From CAVPCZ01 sp963779225 (GTDB lineage Bacteria > Bacteroidota > Ignavibacteria > UBA10030 > UBA6906): a stretch of 64,000 nt of DNA. This document shows, piece by piece, positions 16,362-25,072 of this stretch. Each line of letters starts with the position of its first letter. Within the stretch, counting starts at the first letter, position 1. The stretch is taken from NCBI GenBank assembly GCA_963779225.1, contig CAVZWW010000003.1, positions 930,001 through 994,000 of the forward strand, written 5' to 3'. The notes below the pieces were generated by a model that worked only from the letters and a program-made list of their open reading frames with translations, searched no databases and was not told the DNA's origin. The position numbers were made by a program, and so were the translations under genes.

Positions 16362-17607
16362 GAAATTCCAGGCCCACAGCCTGAAAGAGGCGACCGAGCA
16401 GATGAAACGCGACCTCGGACCTGAAGCGATCATTATCAGCAGCCGGAAGGTGACCCGGGGAGGGCCGTTCAACCTGCTGGCCCGTGATATGTTTGAGGTG
16501 ACCGGAGCGATCGACGATGTCGCTCCCGCTGCGCAGAGCACGTATCGCCGCCGTCCGGACCCCCCGGAGTTCGCGCAGCATCTGGAGCGTTCGAACGTGG
16601 ACCTTGAAGAACAGAGCACGCTGGCCAACCTGCGCCGCATTGCCGAGCAATACGGCCAGAGAGGGCATGAAGAGCTGCGTTCCCCCGGCGTTTCCCGCCG
16701 TGCGGCCGAGGTCGGCAGTATGGTCGAACTCCGCACGGACATGGAGGACGTGAAGGGCACACTGCGGGCGATTGTCGATCAGCTCAAATACTCCCGGATG
16801 CCGGCCCTTCCTGATACGCTGCAGAAGGCGTACAGCAAACTCGTTCAGCACGACGTGGATGAGCAGCTTGCCGCGGATCTCGTGCAGGGGGTGTACGCCA
16901 GCACCAATCAGGATCACATTACCAACCGGCAGTATCTCGAAAAGCAGGTGATCGCCGCTCTTGCCGGGGTTATCCCACCGGCCGCCGGTGCAAAACCGCG
17001 CAGAAAGAGGACGCGCATCGTGGTGCTGGTCGGACCGACAGGAGTCGGAAAAACGACAACGATCGCCAAACTCGCGGCCATCAACAAGCTGGTCAGCGGT
17101 CTGGATGTGGCGCTGATTTCCGCGGATACCTACCGGATCGGCGCGATCGAACAACTCCGCACCTTCGCCGGCATCGCAGACATACCGATGGAAGTCGTGT
17201 ACAAACCCGCTGAAGTGGCACAGATGCTTCGCAAGTTCCGGACGAAGGACATTGTGTTCTTCGATACCGTCGGAAGGAGTCAACGCTCGAAGAAGGACCT
17301 GAATGATCTCGCAAAATTCGTTGCAGCCGCGGATCCGGACGAGACACATCTGGTTCTGAGTGCGTCAACGAACATCAAAACTTCGGAAGACATCATCGAT
17401 CAGTTCAAGGTGGTGAAGCCCAACCGGCTGATTTTCTCCAAGCTTGACGAGGCGGTGACGTACGGTCCGCTCCTCAGTATCATGCACCGGCATCATCTTC
17501 CGATTTCGTATATCACGACGGGGCAGACGGTGCCGGACGATATCCGGACGGTGGACGCTGCACAGCTGGCGGCGATGGTCTATACGGGAGAAATGGCACA
17601 TGCATGA
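16351..17607 (+). CDS. flhF: FlhF, SRP-type GTPase for flagellum placement
   Basis: FlhF sets flagellar site and number with FlhG. The 418-residue product has the FlhF N-terminus (MRIKKFQAHSLKEATEQMKR), a variable B-like region, then an SRP NG domain with P-loop GPTGVGKT at 228-235, DTYRIGAIEQLRTFA and DTVGRS, where most relatives have DTAGRS. The ATG at 16351 overlaps flhA by 11 bases, and the stop overlaps flhG by 8. Such coupling keeps the two partners together. Confidence 0.95.
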   Translation: MRIKKFQAHSLKEATEQMKRDLGPEAIIISSRKVTRGGPFNLLARDMFEVTGAIDDVAPAAQSTYRRRPDPPEFAQHLERSNVDLEEQSTLANLRRIAEQYGQRGHEELRSPGVSRRAAEVGSMVELRTDMEDVKGTLRAIVDQLKYSRMPALPDTLQKAYSKLVQHDVDEQLAADLVQGVYASTNQDHITNRQYLEKQVIAALAGVIPPAAGAKPRRKRTRIVVLVGPTGVGKTTTIAKLAAINKLVSGLDVALISADTYRIGAIEQLRTFAGIADIPMEVVYKPAEVAQMLRKFRTKDIVFFDTVGRSQRSKKDLNDLAKFVAAADPDETHLVLSASTNIKTSEDIIDQFKVVKPNRLIFSKLDEAVTYGPLLSIMHRHHLPISYITTGQTVPDDIRTVDAAQLAAMVYTGEMAHA

Positions 17608-18439
17608 TCAGGCAACACGGATGCGGGAGATTGCCCGTCTGTACGCAGAAACGAACCGCCCGGTCAGGCCGTGTGTGCTCACCGTGACCAGTGGCAAGGG
17701 AGGGGTGGGCAAGAGCACGCTGGCCTTGAACCTCGCGATCGCTCTCGTGGATCTCGGGAAACGGGTTGTGCTGCTGGATGCAGATGCGAATCTGGCGGGA
17801 CTCGATGTGATGACGGGAATTTCGCCGCGCTTCCGTTTAAATCATGTGTTGAGAGGTGAGCGTGACCTTGAGGAGGTGATGGTGACACCCTATCCCGGCC
17901 TCCGGTTGGTGCCGGGAAGTTCCGGCGATACGGACTACCCCGACCTGGAGCCCGAACGCCAGCACGATCTGATCGGCGAACTGACGAGTCTGGAGGAACG
18001 GACGGATGTCCTCCTGATCGACACCGGCGCGGGCATCAACCCGGAGATCGTCACGTACGCCGCTGCTGCGGACGCCACGCTGGTTGTCACCAGTATCGAG
18101 CCGACGGCGGTGATGGATGCCTACGCCATGATCAAAGTGCTGTCCCTTGAAGCACCGCTCCTTCCTGTCGAGGTTGTGGTGAACACCGCACGAACTCCCC
18201 GGGAGGGGGAGGAGGCCTTCGGAAAGCTCCAGGCGGCTGCCAGGCATTTTCTGAAGCGCGAACTGGTCTGCGCATCCATCGTGCCTCGTGACGACCGGGC
18301 CCGGGAAGCCGTGCTGCGCCAGGAACCCCTGGTGAAGGCGTTCCCGCGTTCGGCCGCCGCACTGTCAATTCGGTCGCTGGCACGCGTCGTCGTGCGCGAT
18401 CACCTGCAGGGATCCGTGAAACGTATGGTGGCTCTATGA
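17600..18439 (+). CDS. flhG: FlhG (FleN/YlxH), MinD-like ATPase controlling flagellar number
   Basis: FlhG is a MinD-family ATPase that stimulates FlhF GTPase and limits flagellar number. The 279-residue product has the N-terminal activator motif DQATRMRE (family DQAxxLR) at residues 3-10, the deviant Walker A KGGVGKS at 33-39, and VLLDADANLAGLD at about 57-69. The C-terminal region carries a short amphipathic helix, as in membrane-targeted MinD relatives. It is in the canonical flhF-flhG-fliA context. Confidence 0.95.
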   Translation: MHDQATRMREIARLYAETNRPVRPCVLTVTSGKGGVGKSTLALNLAIALVDLGKRVVLLDADANLAGLDVMTGISPRFRLNHVLRGERDLEEVMVTPYPGLRLVPGSSGDTDYPDLEPERQHDLIGELTSLEERTDVLLIDTGAGINPEIVTYAAAADATLVVTSIEPTAVMDAYAMIKVLSLEAPLLPVEVVVNTARTPREGEEAFGKLQAAARHFLKRELVCASIVPRDDRAREAVLRQEPLVKAFPRSAAALSIRSLARVVVRDHLQGSVKRMVAL

Positions 18440-18705
18440 CAAAAATCATGCTGCAAGTCGGCACACTGGCATTCTTTGTCGCTGCCGTGTTTTTGGGTAG
18501 CCAGGGACTCCCGCTGATGGATATCGTGACGCGGTCGTTCATCGTGTTTATCGCCGTCGTTGCCGGACAGGCGGTGCTCCTGATGGCGATGTCGGCAATG
18601 AAGAACAAGAAGTACGCCGGACAAGAACCGTCATCCGCGGCCGGTTCAGGCGAGGGCCCGGACGACAATCAACAGGCGGATCAACGAACCCAGACAGCAT
18701 CCTAG
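18436..18705 (+). CDS. Small two-helix membrane protein in the flhG-fliA interval
   Basis: An 89-residue protein of unknown function. Two hydrophobic helices are visible (about 5-22 and 32-54), then a hydrophilic tail rich in Gln, Asp, Ser and Gly. It starts with an ATGA overlap with flhG, so it is translationally coupled, and lies 22 bases before fliA. The codon use resembles its neighbours. I do not recognise a family. By position it may be a membrane partner of FlhG or a general flagellar accessory protein, but that is inference. Confidence 0.68.
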   Translation: MTKIMLQVGTLAFFVAAVFLGSQGLPLMDIVTRSFIVFIAVVAGQAVLLMAMSAMKNKKYAGQEPSSAAGSGEGPDDNQQADQRTQTAS

Positions 18706-18727
18706 GCACTGAGGCCCTTACGAAGCT

Positions 18728-19483
18728 ATGGAAATGACGGTACCATCCCTGTGGGAAGCGTTTCTCCAGAATCGTTCGACGGAGCTGAAGCGAAAGCTCG
18801 TCGTGCAGTACCTGGATCTTGTCCGGTATGTCGTCAGCAAATTCGGGCTTCACCTCCAGGGGAAAGCGCACGGGCTGGACTATAACGACATGGTCCATTT
18901 CGGCGTGCTCGGATTGCTGGAAGCGATTGAACGGTTTACGCCATCCACGGGTGTGAAATTTGAAACATATGCGGTGCCCCGGGTCCGCGGTTCCATTCTG
19001 GATGAGATGCGCAAGCTGGACTGGGTGCCGCGCTCCGTGCGCGATAACAACCGCAGAGTGGGAAAGGCGGCTCACCAGGTGATGCAGGAACAGGGCCGCG
19101 AACCTCTGGATGAGGAAATCGCGGAAAAACTCTCCATGGGTCTGGACGACTACCGGAAAATGGTCGGGGGAGGAATGTCACCGGCGGCGTGCGGGACGGA
19201 CGTCATGGTGGAAGGCGAGAGCGCGGACCGGACAGACGAAACACCGTCTCTCACCCCGAGCCCGTTTGAACGTTTGAGCGATGACGAGACCCGCCGGTTG
19301 CTCATTGAAGCGGTCGAGCGACTCTCCGAACGCGAACGCACGGTGATTGCGTTGTACTATTACGAGGAGCTCAAATTCTCGGAGATTGCTAAACTCCTTG
19401 GTATTTCGGAAGGCCGGGTCTCGCAGATTCATTCAGAAGTGCTTCGTCAGTTGCGTCAGCGGCTGCAGGTGCTGGAATTATGA
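18728..19483 (+). CDS. fliA: FliA, flagellar sigma-28 factor
   Basis: FliA directs RNA polymerase to late flagellar promoters. The 251-residue product has region 2 (LDYNDMVHFGVLGLLEAIER, then FETYAVPRVRGSILDEMRK), region 3 (about 105-155, RREPLDEEIAEKL-like) and region 4 (about 196-246) with a helix-turn-helix: SEIAKLLGISEGRVSQIHSE. Length matches FliA/WhiG. No anti-sigma FlgM is visible in the window. Its region 4 is clearly similar to the C-termini of the next two genes. Confidence 0.96.
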   Translation: MEMTVPSLWEAFLQNRSTELKRKLVVQYLDLVRYVVSKFGLHLQGKAHGLDYNDMVHFGVLGLLEAIERFTPSTGVKFETYAVPRVRGSILDEMRKLDWVPRSVRDNNRRVGKAAHQVMQEQGREPLDEEIAEKLSMGLDDYRKMVGGGMSPAACGTDVMVEGESADRTDETPSLTPSPFERLSDDETRRLLIEAVERLSERERTVIALYYYEELKFSEIAKLLGISEGRVSQIHSEVLRQLRQRLQVLEL

Positions 19484-20568
19484 AGAGCACGGATATGCGC
19501 ATGTTGGACGACCGGTTTGAACAGAAAGCGCTCCGGACAGGAGTGGTGTTCCCTTTCAAGGCGAAGGTCCTGGAGTATGTCGTGAACCTGGTCAATAATC
19601 CCTTAGCAACGGTGGCAAGCATGAGTGCGATAATCGGGTGGAACCCTGTTCTCGCCCGTTCGCTTTCGTCGAAAGCAAACGCAACCTATGGTTTCGCGGG
19701 GCGCGTGCGGGATGTCAATCTCGCGCTGGCTCTCCTGGGTCCCCAGGTGATCCGGGAAACGGTGAAGCGTCTTATTGCCAGTAGCGCCACCCGGCACATC
19801 GTGAACAGCTTCGAATACTGCGATTCCCTGTGGGATCACTCGTTGACGTGTGCCCTGGTGGCCAGAGCGGTTGCCACCGAGCTGGGTGCAGTGGGTCCGG
19901 ATCGTGCGTTCGTCGCCGGTCTGGTGCATGATGTCGGGTTTCTCTTTCTGGGAGACGATCTGCCGTCACCGGAGGGCGAGGCGCATCCGGAGTGGGCGCC
20001 GGACCTGGATGCCCGGCATCTGCCGCGTCCAGTACCGCTGTCGCTCCATGAAGAAGCGGGATCATGGATGGTGGACCGCTGGGAAACCCTCTCCCCGGAA
20101 ATTCAGGATGCCGTGCGGCATCATCATGAACCCGGCCTCGCGCGGCAGGATCCACTTCTGGCTGCGGTGGTGCATGTCGCCGACGTGATCTGTCACCGGC
20201 TGTTCGGCGGTCCGGCGGGGAAGGAACCCGATATTCCGTTCAACGCCGAAGCGCTGGCACTGCTCGGGTTGTGCGAGGAAGTGACGGGAGAGGAGCGTCT
20301 CTCAACCCTTTGGCTCCAGGCGTCGGTGCTTCGTCGTGCACCCGCTCTCAAACTGAAGGTGGACGTGCTCAAGCAGAGCCTGGTGGGCGTGTATGAAGAT
20401 CTTGCGGAGAGTGAGCGTTTTGTCCTGGCTATGCACTACTACGAGGGGATTCCGATGAAGGGGATTGCCGGTGTGATCGGCGAATCGGAAGGGGAGGTGG
20501 TGGGGTTGCATGCGCGGGCGATTACGCATCTCCGGCGTGTGTTGCTCGACATCGGAGAACTGTCATGA
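19480..20568 (+). CDS. HDOD-domain protein with FliA-like region-4 helix-turn-helix
   Basis: A 362-residue soluble protein. Residues ~20-235 form an HDOD domain with His120 (WDHS), H150-D151 (LVHDVG) and a later HHHEP, so the HD-type residues are kept. Residues 305-355 align with sigma region 4 of the adjacent FliA: by hand, 21 of 51 positions are identical, including a YYE, GxSEGxV and an L-R helix. HDOD proteins are signalling and scaffold domains, and some affect motility. The C-terminus suggests promoter or RNA-polymerase binding, which is inference. It overlaps fliA by 4 bases and the next gene by 4. Confidence 0.85.
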   Translation: MKSTDMRMLDDRFEQKALRTGVVFPFKAKVLEYVVNLVNNPLATVASMSAIIGWNPVLARSLSSKANATYGFAGRVRDVNLALALLGPQVIRETVKRLIASSATRHIVNSFEYCDSLWDHSLTCALVARAVATELGAVGPDRAFVAGLVHDVGFLFLGDDLPSPEGEAHPEWAPDLDARHLPRPVPLSLHEEAGSWMVDRWETLSPEIQDAVRHHHEPGLARQDPLLAAVVHVADVICHRLFGGPAGKEPDIPFNAEALALLGLCEEVTGEERLSTLWLQASVLRRAPALKLKVDVLKQSLVGVYEDLAESERFVLAMHYYEGIPMKGIAGVIGESEGEVVGLHARAITHLRRVLLDIGELS

Positions 20569-21599
20569 ACGGGTTGTCACAGCAGGTGATGCACACAAAG
20601 CGGGACGACACCCGCCTGCCCGGCGGTCGTGGGTTGTCCCCCCTCGTGCATCAGATATTGCATGTCATGCGCGACCCTGCAGCCAGTGTGGCGCGCCTGA
20701 GCGCCATCGTGGCGAGCGATCAGCGCCTGAGCGAGAGCGTGCTGCGCAGCGCCAATTCGCCCCTGCTGGCGATTCCGCAGCGTGTTGCCACGGTATCGAA
20801 TGCTATCACCCTGCTGGGATTTGACGCCCTGCGTGACAGCGTAATGCGGATGGTGGTGACCGGCGCGTTCCGCAGTCTGGTGGATTTGTTCACCGCCTAT
20901 GGCGAGTTCTGGAATCATTCCGTCAGCTGCGGTATCGTGGCACGAATGCTCGCGCGCCGATCCGGAGCGGTATCCGAAGACGATGCCTTTGTGGCGGGAC
21001 TCTTTCATGACCTCGGGATGATCATCCCCCGGGGGCGGGACGAGGGCATTCTGCCGGGAGTGGAGCCCGGAGTGGAGACCGGAACACATGAAGGAATAGG
21101 GGCATGGCTTGCCGAACACTGGGGCCTCAGTGCGCGCATCCAGGAAGCCATTCATTTACACCACCACCCGGCTGCAGCGGTCGTGGATCCCCTGTTGACC
21201 GCCACGGTGCATACGGCCGATGTTCTCTGTCGCAGGCTTGAAGTCGGCAGATACGCCGCCGATCCCGATTTGGGATTTGACCCGGCAGCCCTGGATTTGC
21301 TCGGATTGCAGGAAAAAGACCTGACTGTTGAAAACCTCACGGAAGACATGCGCGTCATCAGGGCGGGCATGGCCGAGGCGCCGGGATTTTCCAGCATCGT
21401 GGCATCGGTCAAGAATTCGCTCGTGGACTCCATCGGCGGATTGCCGTACCAGGAACGCCTGACGCTGGCACTGTGCTACCAGGAGGGACTCTCGTTTGAA
21501 GAAGTCGCCCACCTGCTGGGTAACTCTGCGACAGAAGTGAACGACCTTCATGATCGTGCACTCGATGCGCTGAGTGCTATTGTTCGTGACTGTGTATAA
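20565..21599 (+). CDS. Second HDOD-domain protein with region-4-like C-terminus
   Basis: A 344-residue paralogue of the gene before it. The HDOD domain covers about 22-230 with His118 (WNHS), H148-D149 (LFHDLG) and LHHHP. The C-terminal segment 290-340 aligns with FliA region 4 at 19 of 51 positions by hand, including the QERL..AL.Y.EGLSFEE and LLG.S..EV blocks. The two genes are in tandem with a 4-base overlap and presumably arose by duplication; the helix-turn-helix has since diverged. A specific DNA target is not evident from sequence. Confidence 0.84.
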   Translation: MNGLSQQVMHTKRDDTRLPGGRGLSPLVHQILHVMRDPAASVARLSAIVASDQRLSESVLRSANSPLLAIPQRVATVSNAITLLGFDALRDSVMRMVVTGAFRSLVDLFTAYGEFWNHSVSCGIVARMLARRSGAVSEDDAFVAGLFHDLGMIIPRGRDEGILPGVEPGVETGTHEGIGAWLAEHWGLSARIQEAIHLHHHPAAAVVDPLLTATVHTADVLCRRLEVGRYAADPDLGFDPAALDLLGLQEKDLTVENLTEDMRVIRAGMAEAPGFSSIVASVKNSLVDSIGGLPYQERLTLALCYQEGLSFEEVAHLLGNSATEVNDLHDRALDALSAIVRDCV

Positions 21600-21617
21600 C
21601 GGGAGAATCAACCGGAC

Positions 21618-22487
21618 ATGATGGCACCGGAGTACATCAAGGAGAAAGTGCAGAGCATTATCCAGCTGCCGGCTCTGCCGACGATTGCCATGGAAGTGGT
21701 GGACATGGTTGACAACCCCAAGACCAGCGCGTCCAAGCTGGGCCGGCTCATTTCCACCGATCAGGCCCTGACGGCCAAGGTGTTGAAGATCGCCAACTCG
21801 CCGTTCTACGGGTTCCCGCGGAAGATCTCCACGATCGACTTTGCGATTATCGTGCTGGGATACGACGCTCTGAAGGAGATTGTGATCAGCATCTCCCTCG
21901 TCAGCTCGCTCCAGAAGAAATCCGACAGTATGTTCGATGCAAAGGTGTTCTGGGATCATGCCATCACCAGCGGCGTCCTTGCCCGGCGCCTGGCGCGCGA
22001 CCTGGGGTACCGGGTAAGCGGCGAAGTCTTCGTTGGTGGACTCCTGCACGATATGGGGGTATCGGTCCTCCACCGCTATTTCAAGAACGAATTCAAACGC
22101 ATCACCGAAATTGTGCGGGAAACCGACCTCACCGCCGTGGAAGCCGAAGAAAGCGTTCTCGGAGTGACCCACGGCGAGATCGGCGGCTGGCTTGCGGAAC
22201 GGTGGAACCTCCCGGATCATCTCGTCGAGGCGATCACCCTCCACCATCAGCCGACACGTGCGGAACAGAACAAGGACCTGGTGGCCCTGATTCATTGTGC
22301 CGATGTGTTCGCCTGCAAGATGAACGGGTCTTCGGTGGAGTTCGACAAGGGAAACGACTTTGACCGCGAGGCCCTGGACCATCTTCAGCTGAACGACGAC
22401 AATGTACTGGCCGACTACATGACCAATTACCGGGAACTGCTGAAGCAGGATCTGGAACAAGTCACCCAGATTGACGTCTCCCGATAG
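21618..22487 (+). CDS. HDOD-domain signalling protein
   Basis: A 289-residue HDOD protein without the region-4-like tail of its two upstream neighbours. It shows the family core LPALPTIAMEVVDMVDNPKT at about 17-36, ISTDQALTAKVLKIANSPFYG, His114 (WDHA), H144-D145 (LLHDMG) and LHHQP. It starts with two adjacent ATGs (21618/21621). It precedes a histidine kinase by 3 bases, a common HDOD-kinase pairing in deltaproteobacteria-like genomes. The role in flagellar control is inferred from location. Confidence 0.9.
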   Translation: MMAPEYIKEKVQSIIQLPALPTIAMEVVDMVDNPKTSASKLGRLISTDQALTAKVLKIANSPFYGFPRKISTIDFAIIVLGYDALKEIVISISLVSSLQKKSDSMFDAKVFWDHAITSGVLARRLARDLGYRVSGEVFVGGLLHDMGVSVLHRYFKNEFKRITEIVRETDLTAVEAEESVLGVTHGEIGGWLAERWNLPDHLVEAITLHHQPTRAEQNKDLVALIHCADVFACKMNGSSVEFDKGNDFDREALDHLQLNDDNVLADYMTNYRELLKQDLEQVTQIDVSR

Positions 22488-22490
22488 CCC

Positions 22491-23870
22491 GTGCACGACG
22501 AGACCATGAACCACCCGACAAAGAAAAAGAACCGGATGCAGCTGCTGGAAGAAGGACTTCCCCAGTTCGAGCAGTTTATCGAAAGCCGCGAGACGTATAT
22601 CAAGGCTCTCGAAAAAACCATAGATATTCTACGGCAGGAGAACGTCCAGTATACACAGAACAACCTGGCCATCCGCAGTTCGATTGACGAACTGGTGGCG
22701 ACGCAACGGCTCTCGAACATCATCAGTACCGCCACGGAACCGGAGCTCATCGTCAGCGCACTGATCGAACTGACCCGCCAGGTGATTCCGGTCCTCGAAT
22801 CGAACATTTTCCTGTTCCAGTCGACCTCCAGCAAGATCATTCCCCTGTCATCAAAGGGGTCGCCGCGGCTGCAGGCGGAGACGGAACACCAGCTGGAGTC
22901 GGGGATTGTGGATTGGGTGATTGCGGAGAAAAAGACCGTGATCATCCCCGATCTGGAACACATGCTTGCCAAGAGCAGCGCGCGCAACTTCGTGGTCGTT
23001 CCGCTGATTTTGCGAAGCCAGGGGATCGGCGTCTTCATCATCCATACCGAAAAGCCGCAACAGGAGTTCTCCAACCAGGACATTCAGCTGCTCTCCGTTC
23101 TTGCCAACCAGGCTGCGGTCGGCGTAGAGAACTGGCGGACCTACAAGCAGCTGCTGAAGGCGAATGACGAGCTGAAGGCGTCACAGGCGCAGATGGTGCA
23201 GGCCGCAAAGCTTGCCGCGATCGGCGAGCTTGCCGCGGGCATCGCCCACGAAATCAAGAATCCGCTGCAGGTGCTGATGCTCCATCTGGAACTCGTGCAA
23301 TCGGGCCGGCCGCTCCCCAACTGGATTGAGATGTTCAGTCGTCAGCTCACGAGACTGTCGGATATCACGCTGCGCCTGATGAACTTCGCCCGGAACGTTT
23401 CGGAAGAAGTCAGCACCGAGGCGATCAACATCAACAAGGCGATCGATGACATCGTCATCATGGTGCAACATGAGTTCTCGGGGAACGGTATCAGCGTGGA
23501 ACTGCTCCTGGCGGAGGATCTTCCGTGTGTGAGCGGCAATGCCAACTACCTTCAGCAGGTGTTTCTGAATCTCCTGATCAACGCACGCGATGCGATGTCC
23601 GGGGGGGGCACCATCACCGTGGCGACGAGCCTCACCGGCTTCCACGTGGCAATCCGCGTTTCCGACAACGGCAGCGGCATTCCGAAGGAAGTCCAGGACA
23701 AAATCTTCAAGCCTTTTTTTAGCACCAAGGGGGACAAGGGCACCGGGCTCGGTCTGGCCATATGCAGCAAGATCATTGCACAACACAAAGGCGAGATAAA
23801 AGTGGAGAGCGAAGTGGGCAAAGGAACCACCTTTACGATATTCCTGCCGGTCTGGAGGGCACCGCGATGA
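22491..23870 (+). CDS. GAF-domain sensor histidine kinase
   Basis: A 459-residue cytoplasmic kinase. An N-terminal coiled coil (about 20-60) leads to a GAF domain (about 75-215), a second coiled coil, then HisKA with phospho-acceptor His253 in GIAHEIKNPLQ, and a HATPase_c domain: N-box NLLINARDAMSGGG, DNGSGIP, and GTGLGLAICSKI. No membrane segment is seen. The track start is GTG at 22491; ATG 22506 is an alternative without a clear ribosome site. No receiver gene is adjacent on this side, so the cognate regulator may be at 36951 or elsewhere. Confidence 0.92.
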   Translation: MHDETMNHPTKKKNRMQLLEEGLPQFEQFIESRETYIKALEKTIDILRQENVQYTQNNLAIRSSIDELVATQRLSNIISTATEPELIVSALIELTRQVIPVLESNIFLFQSTSSKIIPLSSKGSPRLQAETEHQLESGIVDWVIAEKKTVIIPDLEHMLAKSSARNFVVVPLILRSQGIGVFIIHTEKPQQEFSNQDIQLLSVLANQAAVGVENWRTYKQLLKANDELKASQAQMVQAAKLAAIGELAAGIAHEIKNPLQVLMLHLELVQSGRPLPNWIEMFSRQLTRLSDITLRLMNFARNVSEEVSTEAININKAIDDIVIMVQHEFSGNGISVELLLAEDLPCVSGNANYLQQVFLNLLINARDAMSGGGTITVATSLTGFHVAIRVSDNGSGIPKEVQDKIFKPFFSTKGDKGTGLGLAICSKIIAQHKGEIKVESEVGKGTTFTIFLPVWRAPR

Positions 23871-25072
23871 AGCAGATCCCGCACCTTTTCATCATCTTCG
23901 CGCTCCTTCTCCTTGTTTCCTGGAAGGGAAGCGCCGATCAGCCGTCGGTTCTCACGGATATCCGCTACGTTGTATCCCCGGCCTCAAGCCGTGTGATACT
24001 GGTGTTTGGCGGGGATATCCGGTTCTCCACCGACCACGGGAAAAGCCTTGTGCGATTGGGCCTTTCCCGGACCCGGCTTGCTCCATCCCCCCGGTCTTCC
24101 CGGCTCCTCTTCTCGGAAGGCCTTGTCCGGAACGTCGTTGTCACGCGGTTACAGGGTGATAGTCTGAGCGTTGCGGTGACGCTCCGTGAACACACCACCT
24201 ACCGGTGCGTACAGCCGTCGGGTGGCAATGAAGTGCATATCGAGGTGTTCCCGAAAGAAGGGATGGGGGTGCCTTCACAGGCGGTCACACGCGCACCCGC
24301 CCGTGGTACGGCGGCACCGGTGGTGCATCTACCGGCGTCCACAGGTGCATCCGCGCAGGCTGCGGCCGGATCTGCGGTGAAGTCGCCGGGGATCACGCCC
24401 GCTTCCTCGCAGCGTATGGCCGGACCCGCGGTGAAGTCGCCGGCGGTTGCACCGGCAATCGCGCAGGACCGGGCGATCGGGTTGATTGATGTTGCGGCCA
24501 TCGTCCGTGCCCAGGTGGACGCCGAGAATCGTCCCGCCAACCAACCCCGGCAGTCGATGGACGGCCCGGTTGACGCGCCTGCCGAATCCGGATCGCCGCT
24601 TCTGCTGATCGGCATGATGGCAATGGTGGCGTTGACGTCGGGTGGATTCGTCTTTGTCGTTATGCGCCGTGCCGTTCCCGTTCCGGTGCAGCCGGCACCG
24701 GCTGCCGCCCTGCCGTCGCAGCATCACGGCCAGGCACACGGAATGGTTTCTCCCACCGACGAAGACCAGCTTCCTGCCGGAGAACAGCAAGATCCGGGGG
24801 AGGAAGACGACGGCGAACGGGAAACCTCTCTCCAGCTCGCGCGCAGCTTCCGCCGTGGAAGCGAAGAAATCACCCTCTCGCGCCGTCTCCATGCGCAGCC
24901 CGCGGCTCCACTCTCTGTCGGTAAAATGCAGCAGATGCTCGCGCGATCGACTACACAAACACAGCGGCTTCACGCCGCCCGGAAACTGGGCGTCGGACGC
25001 GGAGAACTTGATCTGGCCATGAAACTCAAAACGATCCGCCCGGCCCCACCGAAAAACGAGGAGGATGTATGA
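23867..25072 (+). CDS. Secreted/membrane protein with AMIN-like domain, flagellar operon
   Basis: A 401-residue protein of unknown function. It starts at ATG 23867, overlapping the kinase by 4 bases. A signal sequence (about 1-23) is followed by a beta-rich domain (about 28-125) that resembles AMIN domains, which bind peptidoglycan. Then comes a Pro/Ala/Val linker with an 18-residue imperfect repeat (about 24364-24472), one internal membrane helix (about 244-266) and a charged cytoplasmic tail ending in a short helix, ARKLGVGRGELDLAMKLKTI. The tail ending recalls small motility proteins (DUF6115-like) of Firmicutes. The family call is tentative. Confidence 0.62.
   Translation: MKQIPHLFIIFALLLLVSWKGSADQPSVLTDIRYVVSPASSRVILVFGGDIRFSTDHGKSLVRLGLSRTRLAPSPRSSRLLFSEGLVRNVVVTRLQGDSLSVAVTLREHTTYRCVQPSGGNEVHIEVFPKEGMGVPSQAVTRAPARGTAAPVVHLPASTGASAQAAAGSAVKSPGITPASSQRMAGPAVKSPAVAPAIAQDRAIGLIDVAAIVRAQVDAENRPANQPRQSMDGPVDAPAESGSPLLLIGMMAMVALTSGGFVFVVMRRAVPVPVQPAPAAALPSQHHGQAHGMVSPTDEDQLPAGEQQDPGEEDDGERETSLQLARSFRRGSEEITLSRRLHAQPAAPLSVGKMQQMLARSTTQTQRLHAARKLGVGRGELDLAMKLKTIRPAPPKNEEDV

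Noticed and set aside
23762..23866. Upstream extension of the AMIN-like gene to 23762
   Set aside because: The extra 35 codons lie inside the kinase reading frame and lack a signal sequence; ATG 23867 gives a proper signal peptide and the ATGA overlap.
24364..24472. The 18-residue repeat in the AMIN-like protein as a mobile or recombination element
   Set aside because: Only two imperfect copies in a Pro/Ala-rich linker; this is ordinary low-complexity linker growth.
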